Assembly (NCBI RefSeq): GCF_008639165.1
Contig: NZ_CP029197.1
Span: 6,948,001-7,012,000, forward strand
Length of the DNA: 64,000 nt
From: Streptomyces venezuelae ATCC 10712
GTDB taxonomy: Bacteria > Actinomycetota > Actinomycetes > Streptomycetales > Streptomycetaceae
Reading direction: 5' to 3'
Both the position numbers and the translations under genes were made by a program. Of the stretch, positions 1 to 9,300 are shown piece by piece. The notes beneath the pieces are model-generated. The model was not told the DNA's origin and searched no databases. It was given only the letters and a program-made list of their open reading frames with translations. Each line of letters opens with the position of its first letter. Within the stretch, counting starts at the first letter, position 1.

Positions 1-60
1 ACGGCCGGTGTCACCGGCGCGGCCCGCCTCATCAGCGACCACCTCTTCTCTCCGGCGTAA
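1..60 (+). CDS. C-terminal end of an upstream gene (possibly ROK-family regulator)
   Basis: Frame 1 is open from the window edge and stops with TAA at 58-60, giving 19 residues (TAGVTGAARLISDHLFSPA). A short GAA-x-L...D-x-L tail is common at the C terminus of ROK-family repressors and sugar kinases, and such a regulator commonly precedes a sugar ABC operon. That assignment is inference from a very short fragment. The stop lies 88 bases before the ABC ATPase start. Confidence 0.4.
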   Translation, partial: TAGVTGAARLISDHLFSPA

Positions 61-148
61 CCGCTCGCCGGCTTCGTTCCGCCCCCGGACGTCGTCCGGG
101 GGGGCCCACTCGCCCTGGCGCCATCCGCACCCGCCGAGGGGTTCACCC

Positions 149-1684
149 ATGCTGCCCACGCCCCCTTCAGCACGCGCTGAAACGTCCCTGCTCACGATGT
201 CCGGCATCACCAAGTCCTTCCCCGGCGTCCGCGCCCTTGACGGCGTGGACCTGGACGTCACCCCCGGCGAAGTCCACTGCCTCCTCGGCCAGAACGGCGC
301 CGGCAAGTCCACCCTCATCAAGGTCCTCGCCGGCGCCCACCAGCCCGACGCGGGCCACATCACCTGGAACGGCGAACCCGTCCGGCTCCGCTCCCCGAGC
401 GCCGCCGTCCGGCTCGGCATCGCCACCATCTACCAGGAACTCGACCTCGTCGAAGGCCTGTCCGTCGCCGAGAACGTCCACCTCGGCCACGAACCCACCA
501 CCGCCGGCTTCGTCCGCACCCGCGCCGCCCGCCAGGCCACCGCCGCACTCCTGAAACGCCTCGGCCACCCCGAGCTCGACCCGGCCCGCCGCGTCGGCGA
601 ACTCTCCGCCGCCCAGCGGCAGATCGTCTCCATGGCCCGCGCCCTCTCCCACGACGTACGGCTCATCGTCATGGACGAGCCGTCCGCCGCGCTCGACCCC
701 GACGAGGTCGCCAACCTCTTCCGGATCGTCGCCGACCTCACCGCCGACGGCGTCGCCGTCGTCTACATCTCCCACCGCCTGGAGGAGATCCGCCGCATCG
801 GCGACCGCGTCACCGTCCTCAAGGACGGCCGCGCCGTCGCCCGCGGGCTGCCCGCCGCGACCACCCCGACCCGGGAGGTCGTCGCCCTCATGACCGGCCG
901 GGACGTCCCGTACGTCTTCCCCGAACGCCCCGCCAGGCCCCCGGGCGGCGAACCCGTCCTCCGGGTCCAGGGCCTCGCCAGAAAAGGCGAGTTCGAGGCC
1001 CTCGACCTCGAACTCCGCCCCGGCGAGATCGTCGGTCTCGCCGGGCTCGTCGGCTCCGGCCGCTCCGAGATCCTGGAGACCGTCTACGGTGCGCGGAAAC
1101 CCACCGCCGGCCGGGTCGTCGTCGGCGGGCGGCCGCTGCGCCCCGGCAGCGTCCCGGCTGCCGTCGCCGCCGGACTCGGCCTCGCCCCCGAGGAACGCAA
1201 GGCCCAGGGCCTGCTCCTGCTCGAATCCGTCACTCGCAACGTCTCCGTCTCCTCCCTCGCCCGCTTCTCCCGGGCCGGCTGGATCGACCGCGCCGGTGAG
1301 CGTGAGACCGCCAGGACCGCGACCCGCGCCCTCTCGCTCCGCCCCGACCTGCCCGACACCCCCGTCCGCACCCTCTCCGGCGGCAACCAGCAGAAGGCCG
1401 TTCTCGCCCGCTGGCTGCTCCGCGGCTGCCGCGTCCTCCTCCTCGACGAACCCACCCGGGGCGTCGACGTCGGTGCCCGCGCCGAGCTGTACGCCGTCAT
1501 CCGCGGCCTTGCCGACGACGGCCTCGCCGTCCTCCTCGTCTCCAGCGAGGTGCCCGAGGTCCTCGGCCTCGCCGACCGGGTCCTGGTCCTCCGCGAGGGC
1601 CGGGTCGTCCACCAGGCGCCCGCCCGTGACCTCGACGAACACCGCGTACTCGACCTCGTGATGGAAGGGAGCCCCGCGGTATGA
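149..1684 (+). CDS. Sugar ABC transporter, duplicated ATP-binding subunit (RbsA/MglA type)
   Basis: This 511-residue protein would energise sugar import at the cytoplasmic face of the membrane. It carries two nucleotide-binding domains. The first has an intact Walker A (GQNGAGKST, residues 47-55), a Walker B (LIVMDEPSAALD) and the ISHRLEE switch. The second has a degenerate Walker A (GLVGSGRSE), an intact signature LSGGNQQKAVLARWLL and LLLDEPTRGVDVG. An asymmetric second site is normal for the RbsA/XylG/MglA family. The ATG at 149 follows a GAGGGG ribosome site at 136-141; the open frame continues upstream but without family sequence. The stop overlaps the permease start (ATGA), so the two are translationally coupled. 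The substrate is probably a monosaccharide or cyclitol and cannot be fixed from sequence. Confidence 0.93.
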   Translation: MLPTPPSARAETSLLTMSGITKSFPGVRALDGVDLDVTPGEVHCLLGQNGAGKSTLIKVLAGAHQPDAGHITWNGEPVRLRSPSAAVRLGIATIYQELDLVEGLSVAENVHLGHEPTTAGFVRTRAARQATAALLKRLGHPELDPARRVGELSAAQRQIVSMARALSHDVRLIVMDEPSAALDPDEVANLFRIVADLTADGVAVVYISHRLEEIRRIGDRVTVLKDGRAVARGLPAATTPTREVVALMTGRDVPYVFPERPARPPGGEPVLRVQGLARKGEFEALDLELRPGEIVGLAGLVGSGRSEILETVYGARKPTAGRVVVGGRPLRPGSVPAAVAAGLGLAPEERKAQGLLLLESVTRNVSVSSLARFSRAGWIDRAGERETARTATRALSLRPDLPDTPVRTLSGGNQQKAVLARWLLRGCRVLLLDEPTRGVDVGARAELYAVIRGLADDGLAVLLVSSEVPEVLGLADRVLVLREGRVVHQAPARDLDEHRVLDLVMEGSPAV

Positions 1685-2682
1685 CCCTCACCACCCCGGC
1701 CACGTCACCGGCCGGCGAAGGCCGTCGGACCGGACTCGGCCTCCGGGCCGACGTCCGGAACCTGTCCCTGCTCGGCGTGCTCGCCGTCCTGATCGCCGTC
1801 GGCGGACTCACCCGGCCCGCCGAGTTCCTCGCCACCTCCAACCTCCAACTCGTGCTGACCCAGGCCTCCGTGATCGGCGTCGTCACCGTCGGCATGACCT
1901 TCGTCATCACCAGCGGCGGCATCGACCTCTCCGTCGGCGCGATCGTCGCCCTCGCCTCGGTGTGGGCCACCACCCTCGCCACCCAGGAGTTCGGCTTCGC
2001 CGGCATCCTGTTCACGGCGGTCGTCGTGGGACTCGGCTGCGGTCTCGTCAACGGCGTCCTCGTCGCGTACGGCGGCATGGTCCCGTTCATCGCGACCCTG
2101 GCCATGCTCGCCTCCGCCCGCGGTCTCGCCCTCCAGATCACCGACGGCAAGACGCAGATCGTCACCGTCCCGTCCGTCCTCGACCTGGGCGTCCCCGACG
2201 CCTACGTCCTCGGAGTTCCGCCGCTCGTGCTGGTCTTCGCGGCGGTCACGGCCGCCGGCTGGCTGCTGCTCAACCGGACCACCTTCGGCCGCCGCACGAT
2301 CGCCGTCGGCGGCAACCCGGAGGCCGCCCGCCTCGCCGGAATCGACGTACGGCGCCAGCGCCTCCTGCTCTATCTGCTCTCCGGGCTGTGCTGCGGCATC
2401 GCCGCCTTCCTGCTCGTGGTGCTCGCCGGCTCCGGCCAGAACACCAACGGCAACCTGTACGAGCTCGACGCCATCGCCGCCGCCATCATCGGCGGCACCC
2501 TCCTCAGCGGCGGCCGCGGCACCATCGTCGGCTCCGTCCTCGGCGTCCTCGTCTTCACCACGATCACCAACATCTTCGCGCTCAACAACCTGCAGAGCGA
2601 CGTCCAGCAGATCGCCAAGGGCGCCATCATCGTCGCCGCCGTCCTGGTCCAGCGCCGCACGGTCCGCGGCACCGACACCTGA
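1681..2682 (+). CDS. Sugar ABC transporter permease (RbsC-like)
   Basis: This is a 333-residue, very hydrophobic membrane protein with roughly eight to ten predicted transmembrane segments. It contains the RbsC-family stretches SGGIDLSVGAIVALASV near residue 80, and ELDAIAAAIIGGTLLSGGRG plus GSVLGVLVF in the C-terminal third. Length and motifs match BPD_transp_2 permeases that pair with a double-domain ATPase. Its start ATG overlaps the TGA of the ATPase gene by four bases, and the binding-protein gene follows 47 bases downstream, so all three form one operon. It would form the membrane channel, probably as a homodimer. Confidence 0.93.
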   Translation: MTLTTPATSPAGEGRRTGLGLRADVRNLSLLGVLAVLIAVGGLTRPAEFLATSNLQLVLTQASVIGVVTVGMTFVITSGGIDLSVGAIVALASVWATTLATQEFGFAGILFTAVVVGLGCGLVNGVLVAYGGMVPFIATLAMLASARGLALQITDGKTQIVTVPSVLDLGVPDAYVLGVPPLVLVFAAVTAAGWLLLNRTTFGRRTIAVGGNPEAARLAGIDVRRQRLLLYLLSGLCCGIAAFLLVVLAGSGQNTNGNLYELDAIAAAIIGGTLLSGGRGTIVGSVLGVLVFTTITNIFALNNLQSDVQQIAKGAIIVAAVLVQRRTVRGTDT

Positions 2683-2729
2683 CCGCACACCCGCAGCATC
2701 GCCCGCCCCCTCGGAAGGGATCCACCGCC

Positions 2730-3773
2730 ATGCCCGAAACCAGCCGCAGACACCTCCTCCTCGGCGGCGCGGCCGTCTCCGCCGGCGCCCTGCTCACCGC
2801 CTGCACCAGCAACGAGCCGAAAGCCCAGGACGCGGCCCCCGCGGGCAGCGCCGCGCCCGCCGCCGACGACAAGCCCGGCACCCCCGTCACCATCGGCTTC
2901 GCCGGCCCGCAGGCCGACCACGGCTGGCTCAACGCCATCAACGACAACGCCGAACGGCGGGCGAAGAAGTACTCCGACGTCACCCTGGAGATCACCGAGG
3001 GCTCCAACGACACCGCCACCCAGATCGGCCAGGTCCAGACCCTCATCAACAAGAAGGTCGACGTCCTCGTCATCCTCCCCGCCGACGGCAAGGCCCTCAC
3101 CCAGATCGGGCTCCAGGCCATGAAGGCGGGCATCCCCGTCATCAACCTCGACCGGATCTTCGCCTCCCCGCAGGCCTACCGCTGCTGGATCGGCGGCGAC
3201 AACTACGGCATGGGCCTCAACGCGGGCAACTTCATCGGCGAACGGCTCAAGGACAAGCCGAACGCCACCGTCGTCGAACTGGCCGGCATGGACAGCCTCG
3301 AACTCACCAAGCAGCGCACCCAGGGCTTCGACGACGCCCTGAAGAACTACCCCAACATCCGCAAGGTCGCCCGGCAGGCCGCCGACTTCACCGTCGAGTC
3401 CGGCCAGGCCAAGATGGCCCAACTCCTCCAGGCCCAGCCGAAGTTCGACGCGCTCTGGAACCACGACGACGACCAGGGCGTCGGCGCCCTGCGGGCCGTC
3501 GCGCAGGCCGGACGCAAGGACTTCCTCATGGTCGGCGGCGCCGGAGCCAAGTCCGCCATGGACGCCATCAAGGCCGACAGCAGCGTCCTCAAGGCCACCG
3601 TCCTCTACCCGCCGACCATGGCCGCCTCCGCGATCGACCTCGCCCGCGCCCTCGGCCAGAAGAAGGGCGTCGGCGGCATGTCCGAGCTGGAGATCCCCGC
3701 CTCGATCACCCTCTACTCGGCCGTCGTCACCAAGGAGAACGTCGACGAGTACCTGCCCACCGGCTTCAGCTGA
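2730..3773 (+). CDS. Sugar-binding lipoprotein of the ABC transporter
   Basis: This 347-residue secreted lipoprotein captures the substrate for the adjacent permease. The N terminus has a twin-arginine pair (RR at 6-7), a hydrophobic stretch and a lipobox LLTAC with the lipid-modified Cys at 25, followed by a Ser/Ala/Pro linker. The mature part is a periplasmic-binding-protein type 1 fold (VTIGFAGPQADHGWLNAINDN, VLVILPADGKALTQIG, GIPVINLDR), as in ribose- and inositol-binding proteins. The ATG at 2730 has a GGAAGGGA ribosome site nine bases upstream. A longer open frame upstream is only the shifted shadow of the permease gene. Confidence 0.92.
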   Translation: MPETSRRHLLLGGAAVSAGALLTACTSNEPKAQDAAPAGSAAPAADDKPGTPVTIGFAGPQADHGWLNAINDNAERRAKKYSDVTLEITEGSNDTATQIGQVQTLINKKVDVLVILPADGKALTQIGLQAMKAGIPVINLDRIFASPQAYRCWIGGDNYGMGLNAGNFIGERLKDKPNATVVELAGMDSLELTKQRTQGFDDALKNYPNIRKVARQAADFTVESGQAKMAQLLQAQPKFDALWNHDDDQGVGALRAVAQAGRKDFLMVGGAGAKSAMDAIKADSSVLKATVLYPPTMAASAIDLARALGQKKGVGGMSELEIPASITLYSAVVTKENVDEYLPTGFS

Positions 3774-3842
3774 CCGGACCCCGGCGGCCCGACCGCCCCC
3801 GGGGGAGCAGTACACCGCCGCACCACGAAACGGAGGAACCGT

Positions 3843-5057
3843 ATGGAACAGACGGAGAGCGGGGCCGCACCGCCGACGCTCGGCGTCGGCATGGTCGGCT
3901 ACGCGTTCATGGGAGCCGCCCACTCCCAGGGCTGGCGCACCGCCGGACGCGTCTTCGACCTGCCGCTGCTGCCCGTCCTCGCCGCCGTCGCGGGCCGCGA
4001 CGCCACCGCCGTCCGGGCCGCCGCCCGCCGGCACGGCTGGGCCGCCGCCGAGACCGACTGGCGCGCCCTGATCGCCCGCGACGACGTCCAGCTCGTCGAC
4101 GTCTGCACCCCGGGCGACAGCCATGCGGAGATCGCCGTCGCCGCCCTGGAAGCCGGCAAACACGTCCTCTGCGAGAAGCCCCTCGCCAACTCGGTCGCCG
4201 AGGCCGAGACGATGACGGCGGCGGCCGAAGCGGCCGCCGAACGCGGCCAGATCGCCATGGTCGGCTTCAACTACCGCCGCGTGCCCGCCCTTTCGTACGC
4301 GCGGCAACTCGTCGCGGACGGTCGGCTCGGCGCCCTGCGGCACGTCCGCGTCACCTACCTCCAGGACTGGCTCGTCGACCCCGCCTTCCCGCTCACCTGG
4401 CGCCTGGAACGCGAACACGCCGGATCCGGCGCGCTCGGGGACCTCGGGGCGCACGCCGTCGACCTCGCCCAGTACCTGGCGGGGGAGCCGCTCGTCGGCG
4501 TGTCGGCGCTCACCGAGACCTTCGTACGGAAGCGTCCGCTGCTCGCGGGCGTCACCGCGGGCGGTCTCGGCGGGGGAGCGGGATCGGAGGCGTACGGGCA
4601 GGTCACCGTCGACGACGCGGCCCTGTTCACCGGGCGTCTCGCGTCTGGCGCGCTCGCCTCCTTCGAGGCCACCCGGATGGCCTCGGGCCGCAAGAACGCC
4701 CTGCGACTCGAGATCAACGGGGAACGCGGCTCGCTCGCCTTCGACCTGGAGCGGCTCAACGAACTCTCCTTCCACGACCACACCGAACCGGCCGTCACCG
4801 CGGGCTTCCGCCGCATCCTCGTGACCGAGCCCGGCCACCCGTACCTGGAGGGCTGGTGGCCGCCCGGTCACGCCCTGGGCTACGAGCACACCTTCGCCCA
4901 CCAGGCCCGCGACCTGGTCCACGCGATCGCCTCGAAGACCCCGCCGGCGCCGTCCTTCGCCGACGGGCTGCAGGTCCAGCGGGTGCTGGCCGCCGTCGAG
5001 GAGAGCGCGCGGAACAACGCCGTCTACACCCCCGTACCGCAGACCCGGCCGAACTAG
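3843..5057 (+). CDS. Gfo/Idh/MocA-family NAD(P)-dependent oxidoreductase
   Basis: This 404-residue cytoplasmic dehydrogenase probably oxidises a sugar or cyclitol delivered by the importer upstream. It has an N-terminal Rossmann fold (GVGMVGYAFMGAAHSQGW, residues 14-31), the family hallmark CEKPL at 110-114, and the second-domain pattern DLGAHAVDLAQYLAG typical of inositol and glucose-fructose dehydrogenases. GGAGGAACC precedes the ATG. It lies 69 bases after the binding-protein gene and ten bases before the TIM-barrel gene, so it belongs to the same operon. The exact substrate is unknown. Neighbouring genes suggest a role in keto-sugar or inositol-like catabolism. Confidence 0.9.
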   Translation: MEQTESGAAPPTLGVGMVGYAFMGAAHSQGWRTAGRVFDLPLLPVLAAVAGRDATAVRAAARRHGWAAAETDWRALIARDDVQLVDVCTPGDSHAEIAVAALEAGKHVLCEKPLANSVAEAETMTAAAEAAAERGQIAMVGFNYRRVPALSYARQLVADGRLGALRHVRVTYLQDWLVDPAFPLTWRLEREHAGSGALGDLGAHAVDLAQYLAGEPLVGVSALTETFVRKRPLLAGVTAGGLGGGAGSEAYGQVTVDDAALFTGRLASGALASFEATRMASGRKNALRLEINGERGSLAFDLERLNELSFHDHTEPAVTAGFRRILVTEPGHPYLEGWWPPGHALGYEHTFAHQARDLVHAIASKTPPAPSFADGLQVQRVLAAVEESARNNAVYTPVPQTRPN

Positions 5058-5067
5058 AGGAGGCCCC

Positions 5068-6072
5068 GTGCCCCGACCCTTCACCCTCTTCACCGGCCAG
5101 TGGGCCGACCTCCCCCTGGAGGAGGTCTGCCGGCACGCCCGCGACTTCGGCTACGACGGCCTGGAACTCGCCTGCTGGGGCGACCACTTCGAGGTCGACA
5201 AGGCGCTCGCCGACCCCGCGTACGTCAAGGGGCGGCGCGAACTCCTCGACTCCTACGGCCTGAAGTGCTGGGCGATCTCCAACCACCTGGTGGGGCAGGC
5301 CGTCTGCGACCATCCCATCGACGAACGCCACCAGGCGATCGTGCCCGCCCGGATCTGGGGCGACGGCGACGCCGAAGGGGTGCGGCGGCGGGCCGCCCGT
5401 GAGCTCGCGGACACCGCGCGGGCCGCGGCGGCGCTCGGCGTCGACACCGTCGTCGGCTTCACCGGCTCGTCCATCTGGCACCTGGTGGCGATGTTCCCGC
5501 CGGTCCCCGAGCGGATGGTGGAGCGCGGCTTCGAGGACTTCGCGGAACGCTGGAACCCGATCCTCGACGTCTTCGACGCCGAGGGCGTCCGCTTCGCGCA
5601 CGAGGTCCACCCCAGCGAGATCGCCTACGACTACTGGACCACCCACCGGGCCCTGGAGGCGGTCGGCCACCGTCCCGCCTTCGGGCTCAACTTCGACCCC
5701 AGCCACTTCGTGTGGCAGGACCTCGACCCGGTCGGCTTCCTGTGGGACTTCCGCGACCGGATCTACCACGTGGACTGCAAGGAGGCCCGCAAGCGGCTCG
5801 ACGGCCGCAACGGGCGGCTCGGCTCCCATCTGCCCTGGGGCGACCCGCGGCGCGGCTGGGACTTCGTCTCCGCCGGGCACGGCGACGTGCCCTGGGAGGA
5901 CGTCTTCCGGATGCTCCGGTCGATCGGCTACGCCGGGCCCGTCTCCGTGGAGTGGGAGGACGCCGGCATGGACCGGCTGACCGGCGCCCCCGAGGCGCTG
6001 TCCTTCCTCAAGCGGTACGACTTCGACCCCCCGGCGGCCTCCTTCGACGCCGCCTTCGGGAGCGCCGACTGA
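5068..6072 (+). CDS. Sugar phosphate isomerase/epimerase (xylose-isomerase-like TIM barrel)
   Basis: This 334-residue TIM barrel belongs to the AP-endonuclease-2/IolE-like superfamily. Candidate metal ligands appear in family order: E179 (FAHEVHPSE), D210 and H213 (NFDPSHF), H234 (YHVDCKEA) and a late Glu in VSVEWEDAG. The GTG start at 5068 is preceded by an excellent GAGGAGG (5056-5062). Pairing of this enzyme with a Gfo/Idh dehydrogenase is seen in many sugar and inositol pathways, where the pair interconverts keto-sugars. A small hairpin at 6135-6150 lies downstream. Confidence 0.9.
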   Translation: MPRPFTLFTGQWADLPLEEVCRHARDFGYDGLELACWGDHFEVDKALADPAYVKGRRELLDSYGLKCWAISNHLVGQAVCDHPIDERHQAIVPARIWGDGDAEGVRRRAARELADTARAAAALGVDTVVGFTGSSIWHLVAMFPPVPERMVERGFEDFAERWNPILDVFDAEGVRFAHEVHPSEIAYDYWTTHRALEAVGHRPAFGLNFDPSHFVWQDLDPVGFLWDFRDRIYHVDCKEARKRLDGRNGRLGSHLPWGDPRRGWDFVSAGHGDVPWEDVFRMLRSIGYAGPVSVEWEDAGMDRLTGAPEALSFLKRYDFDPPAASFDAAFGSAD

Positions 6073-6134
6073 GCTGAACGCGCAGGTCCGCGCCCGGTGG
6101 CGAGCGAGTCGCCGGGCCGGTCCGCGCTGCCCGC

Positions 6135-6150
6135 GAGGACCTTTGTCCTC
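6135..6150. promoter_or_regulatory. GAGGAC-CTTT-GTCCTC inverted repeat
   Basis: A perfect six-base inverted repeat with a four-base centre lies in the 246-base gap between the isomerase gene and the large secreted dehydrogenase. It may be a weak terminator. It also resembles the GGGAC-N4-GTCCC shape of DevR/DosR-family (OsdR) boxes, with one mismatch in each arm. No further strong signal is visible in the gap apart from a possible -10 TACGGT at 6212-6217. Confidence 0.35.
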
Positions 6151-6318
6151 TCCCGGGGAAAAGTTCGACCGCGTCGGTGCACAAGGGCTTTCCGTGCTGG
6201 ACGAACCCGGCTACGGTCCCTGATGTGTACATGACGTAACAGCACGATGTGACCAGCGTGACGGCGCACGCCGGTCCCCGGACCACCCGCACACCCGGCC
6301 CGAATCCGGAGGACACCC

Positions 6319-9300
6319 GTGCACAGAAAACGACTCCGCCCCAGGACGTCGCTCGCCCTGCTCACCGTCGGACTGCTCGCCCTCGGCGCCCCCCAGGGCC
6401 TCGCCGCCGAGACCGACCTCGCCGCCACCGCCGGCGCGACCGCCCCGGCCGCCGAGGAATTCCAGCAGGTCACCCTCGCCAAGGGCGGCGCCGAAGTCGG
6501 CGAACCCATGTCCCTCGCCGTACTCCCGGACCGCAGCGTCCTGCACACCTCCCGCAACGGAGAACTCCGCCGCACCGACGCCGCCGGCAACACCACCGTC
6601 ATCGGCACCGTCCCCGTCTACTCCCACGACGAGGAAGGCCTCCAGGGCATCGGACTCGACCCCGACTTCGCCCGCAACAAGGCCCTCTACCTCTACTACG
6701 CCCCACCGCTCGACACCCCCGCCGGCGACGCCCCCGAGAACGGCACCGCCGCCGACTTCGCCCGGTACGACGGCGTCAACCGCCTCTCCCGCTTCACCCT
6801 CAAGGCCGACGGCACGCTCGACAACGCGAGCGAGAAGAAGGTCATCGACATCCCCGCCACCCGCGGCATCTGCTGCCACGTCGGCGGCGACATCGACTTC
6901 GACGCCCAGGGCAACCTCTACCTGTCGACCGGCGACGACTCCAACCCCTTCGCCTCCGACGGCTACACCCCCATCGACGAACGCCCCGGCCGCAACCCCG
7001 CCTTCGACGCCCGCCGCACCTCCGGCAACACCAACGACCTCCGCGGCAAGATCCTCCGCATCAAGGTCGCCGACGACGGCAGCTACACCGTCCCCGACGG
7101 CAACCTCTTCGCCCCCGGCACCGCCAAGACCCGCCCCGAGATCTACGCCATGGGCTTCCGCAACCCCTTCCGCTTCAGCGTCGACAAGGCCACCGGCACC
7201 CTCTACGTCGGCGACTACGGCCCCGACGCCGGCGCGGCCGACCCCCGGCGAGGCCCCGCAGGCCAGGTCGAGTTCGCCCGCGTCACCAAGCCCGGCAACT
7301 TCGGCTGGCCCTTCTGCACCGGCGCCAACGACCCCTACGTCGACTACGACTTCGCCACCAAGACCTCCGGTGCCACCTACGACTGCGCCGCCCTCAAGAA
7401 CGACTCCCCGTACAACACCGGACTCGTCGACCTCCCGCCCGCCCAACCCGCCTGGATCCCGTACAACGGCGGCTCCGTCCCCGAGTTCGGCACCGGCTCC
7501 GAATCCCCCATGGGCGGCCCCGTCTACCGCTACGACCCCGCCAACACCTCCCCGGTGAAGTTCCCCGAGGCGTACGACGGCGACTTCTTCGCCGGAGAGT
7601 TCGGCCGCCGCTGGATCAAGCGCATCGACCAGGACGCCAACGGCACCGTCGCCTCCATCAACCCCGTCCCCTGGACCGGCACCCAGATCATGGACATGGC
7701 CTTCGGCCCCGACGGCGCCCTCTACGTCCTCGACTACGGCACCGCCTGGTTCGGCGGCGACCACAACTCCGGTCTCTACCGCATCGAGAACGCCACCGGC
7801 GGACGCTCCCCGGTCGCCGAGGCGAACGCGAACAAGACCTCCGGCACCGCGCCCCTCAAGGTCGCCTTCACCTCCACCGGCACCACCGACGGCGACGGCG
7901 ACCCCCTCACCTACACCTGGGACTTCGGCGACGGCGGCACCGCCACCACCGCCAACCCCACCCACACCTACCGGAAGAACGGCACCTACACGGCGACCGT
8001 GACCGCCAAGGACCCCAGCGGCCGCACCGGTTCCGCCTCCGTCCACGTCGTCGTCGGCAACACCGCCCCCAAGGTCACCCTCGAACTCCCCGCCGAAGGC
8101 GCCCTCTTCTCCTTCGGCGACGACATCCCCTTCAAGGTGAAGGTCACCGACCCCGAAGACGGCACCATCGACTGCACCAAGGTCAAGGTCACCTACATCC
8201 TCGGCCACGACAGCCACGGCCACCCCGTCACCTCCGCCAACGGCTGCTCCGGCACCATCAAGACCTCCGCCGACGGCGGCCACGACGACGACGCCAACAT
8301 CTTCGCCGTCTTCGACGCCGAGTACACCGACGGCGGAGGCGGCGGACAGGCCGCCCTCACCACCCACGACCAGGCCAAACTCCAGCCCCGCCACCGCCAG
8401 GCCGAGCACTTCGACACCCAGAACGGCGTCAACCTCTTCGACAAGACCCAGGCCAACGGCGGACGCACCGTCGGCGACATCAATGACGGCGACTGGATCT
8501 CCTTCACCCCCTACAACCTCAGCGGAGCCACCACCCTCACCGCCCGCGTCTCCTCCGGCGGCAACGGCGGCTTCCTCGAAGTCCGCACCGGCTCACCCAC
8601 CGGCCCCCTGCACGGCTCCGCCCCCGTCCCCGTCACCGGAAGCTGGGAGACCTTCCAGGACGTCGACGTCCCCCTGCGGAACCTGCCCCGGAAGACCACC
8701 GCACTCTTCCTCGTCTTCAAGGGCGGCACCGGCGCCCTCTACGACGTCGACGACTTCACCGTCTCCAGCACCCCCGTGAACCGCGACGCCAAACGCGTCC
8801 TCGTCTTCTCCAGGACCGCCGGCTTCCGCCACGACTCCATCGACACCGGCACCACCGCACTCAAGGAACTCGGCGCCACCAGCGGCATCACCGTCGACTC
8901 CACCGAAGAACCACGCCAGTTCACCACCAACAACCTCGCCCGCTACGACGCCGTCGTCTTCCTCTCCACCACCGGCGACGTCCTCAACGCCGAACAACAG
9001 ACCGCCTTCGAGAACTACGTCTCCACCGGCGGCGGCTACATGGGCATCCACGCCGCGGCCGACACCGAGTACGACTGGTCCTTCTACGGCGGACTCGTCG
9101 GCGCCCACTTCCAGTCCCACCCCCAGATCCAGCCCGCCACCGTCCGCGCCGAGGACCACACCCACCCCGCCACCGCCCACCTCGACGGCCCCTGGCAGCG
9201 CACCGACGAGTGGTACAACTACCGCACCAACCCCCGCGGCCAGGCCCGCGTCCTCGCCACCCTCGACGAGACCACCTACCAGGGCGGCACCATGAAGGGC

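Noticed and set aside
167..1642. Long minus-strand open frame (491 codons) opposite the ABC ATPase
   Set aside because: Asp/Gly/Glu-rich with no family motif; it mirrors the real gene in high-GC DNA.
1962..2729. Upstream extension of the sugar-binding lipoprotein frame
   Set aside because: It is a shifted reading of the permease gene; the signal peptide begins at 2730.
2370..5093. 907-codon minus-strand open frame
   Set aside because: Spans four real plus-strand genes, composition is shadow-like and no ribosome site or domain is visible.
6249..8486. Arg/His/Pro-rich 745-codon frame overlapping the multidomain dehydrogenase
   Set aside because: Typical frameshift shadow (RRRPR runs), no domain.
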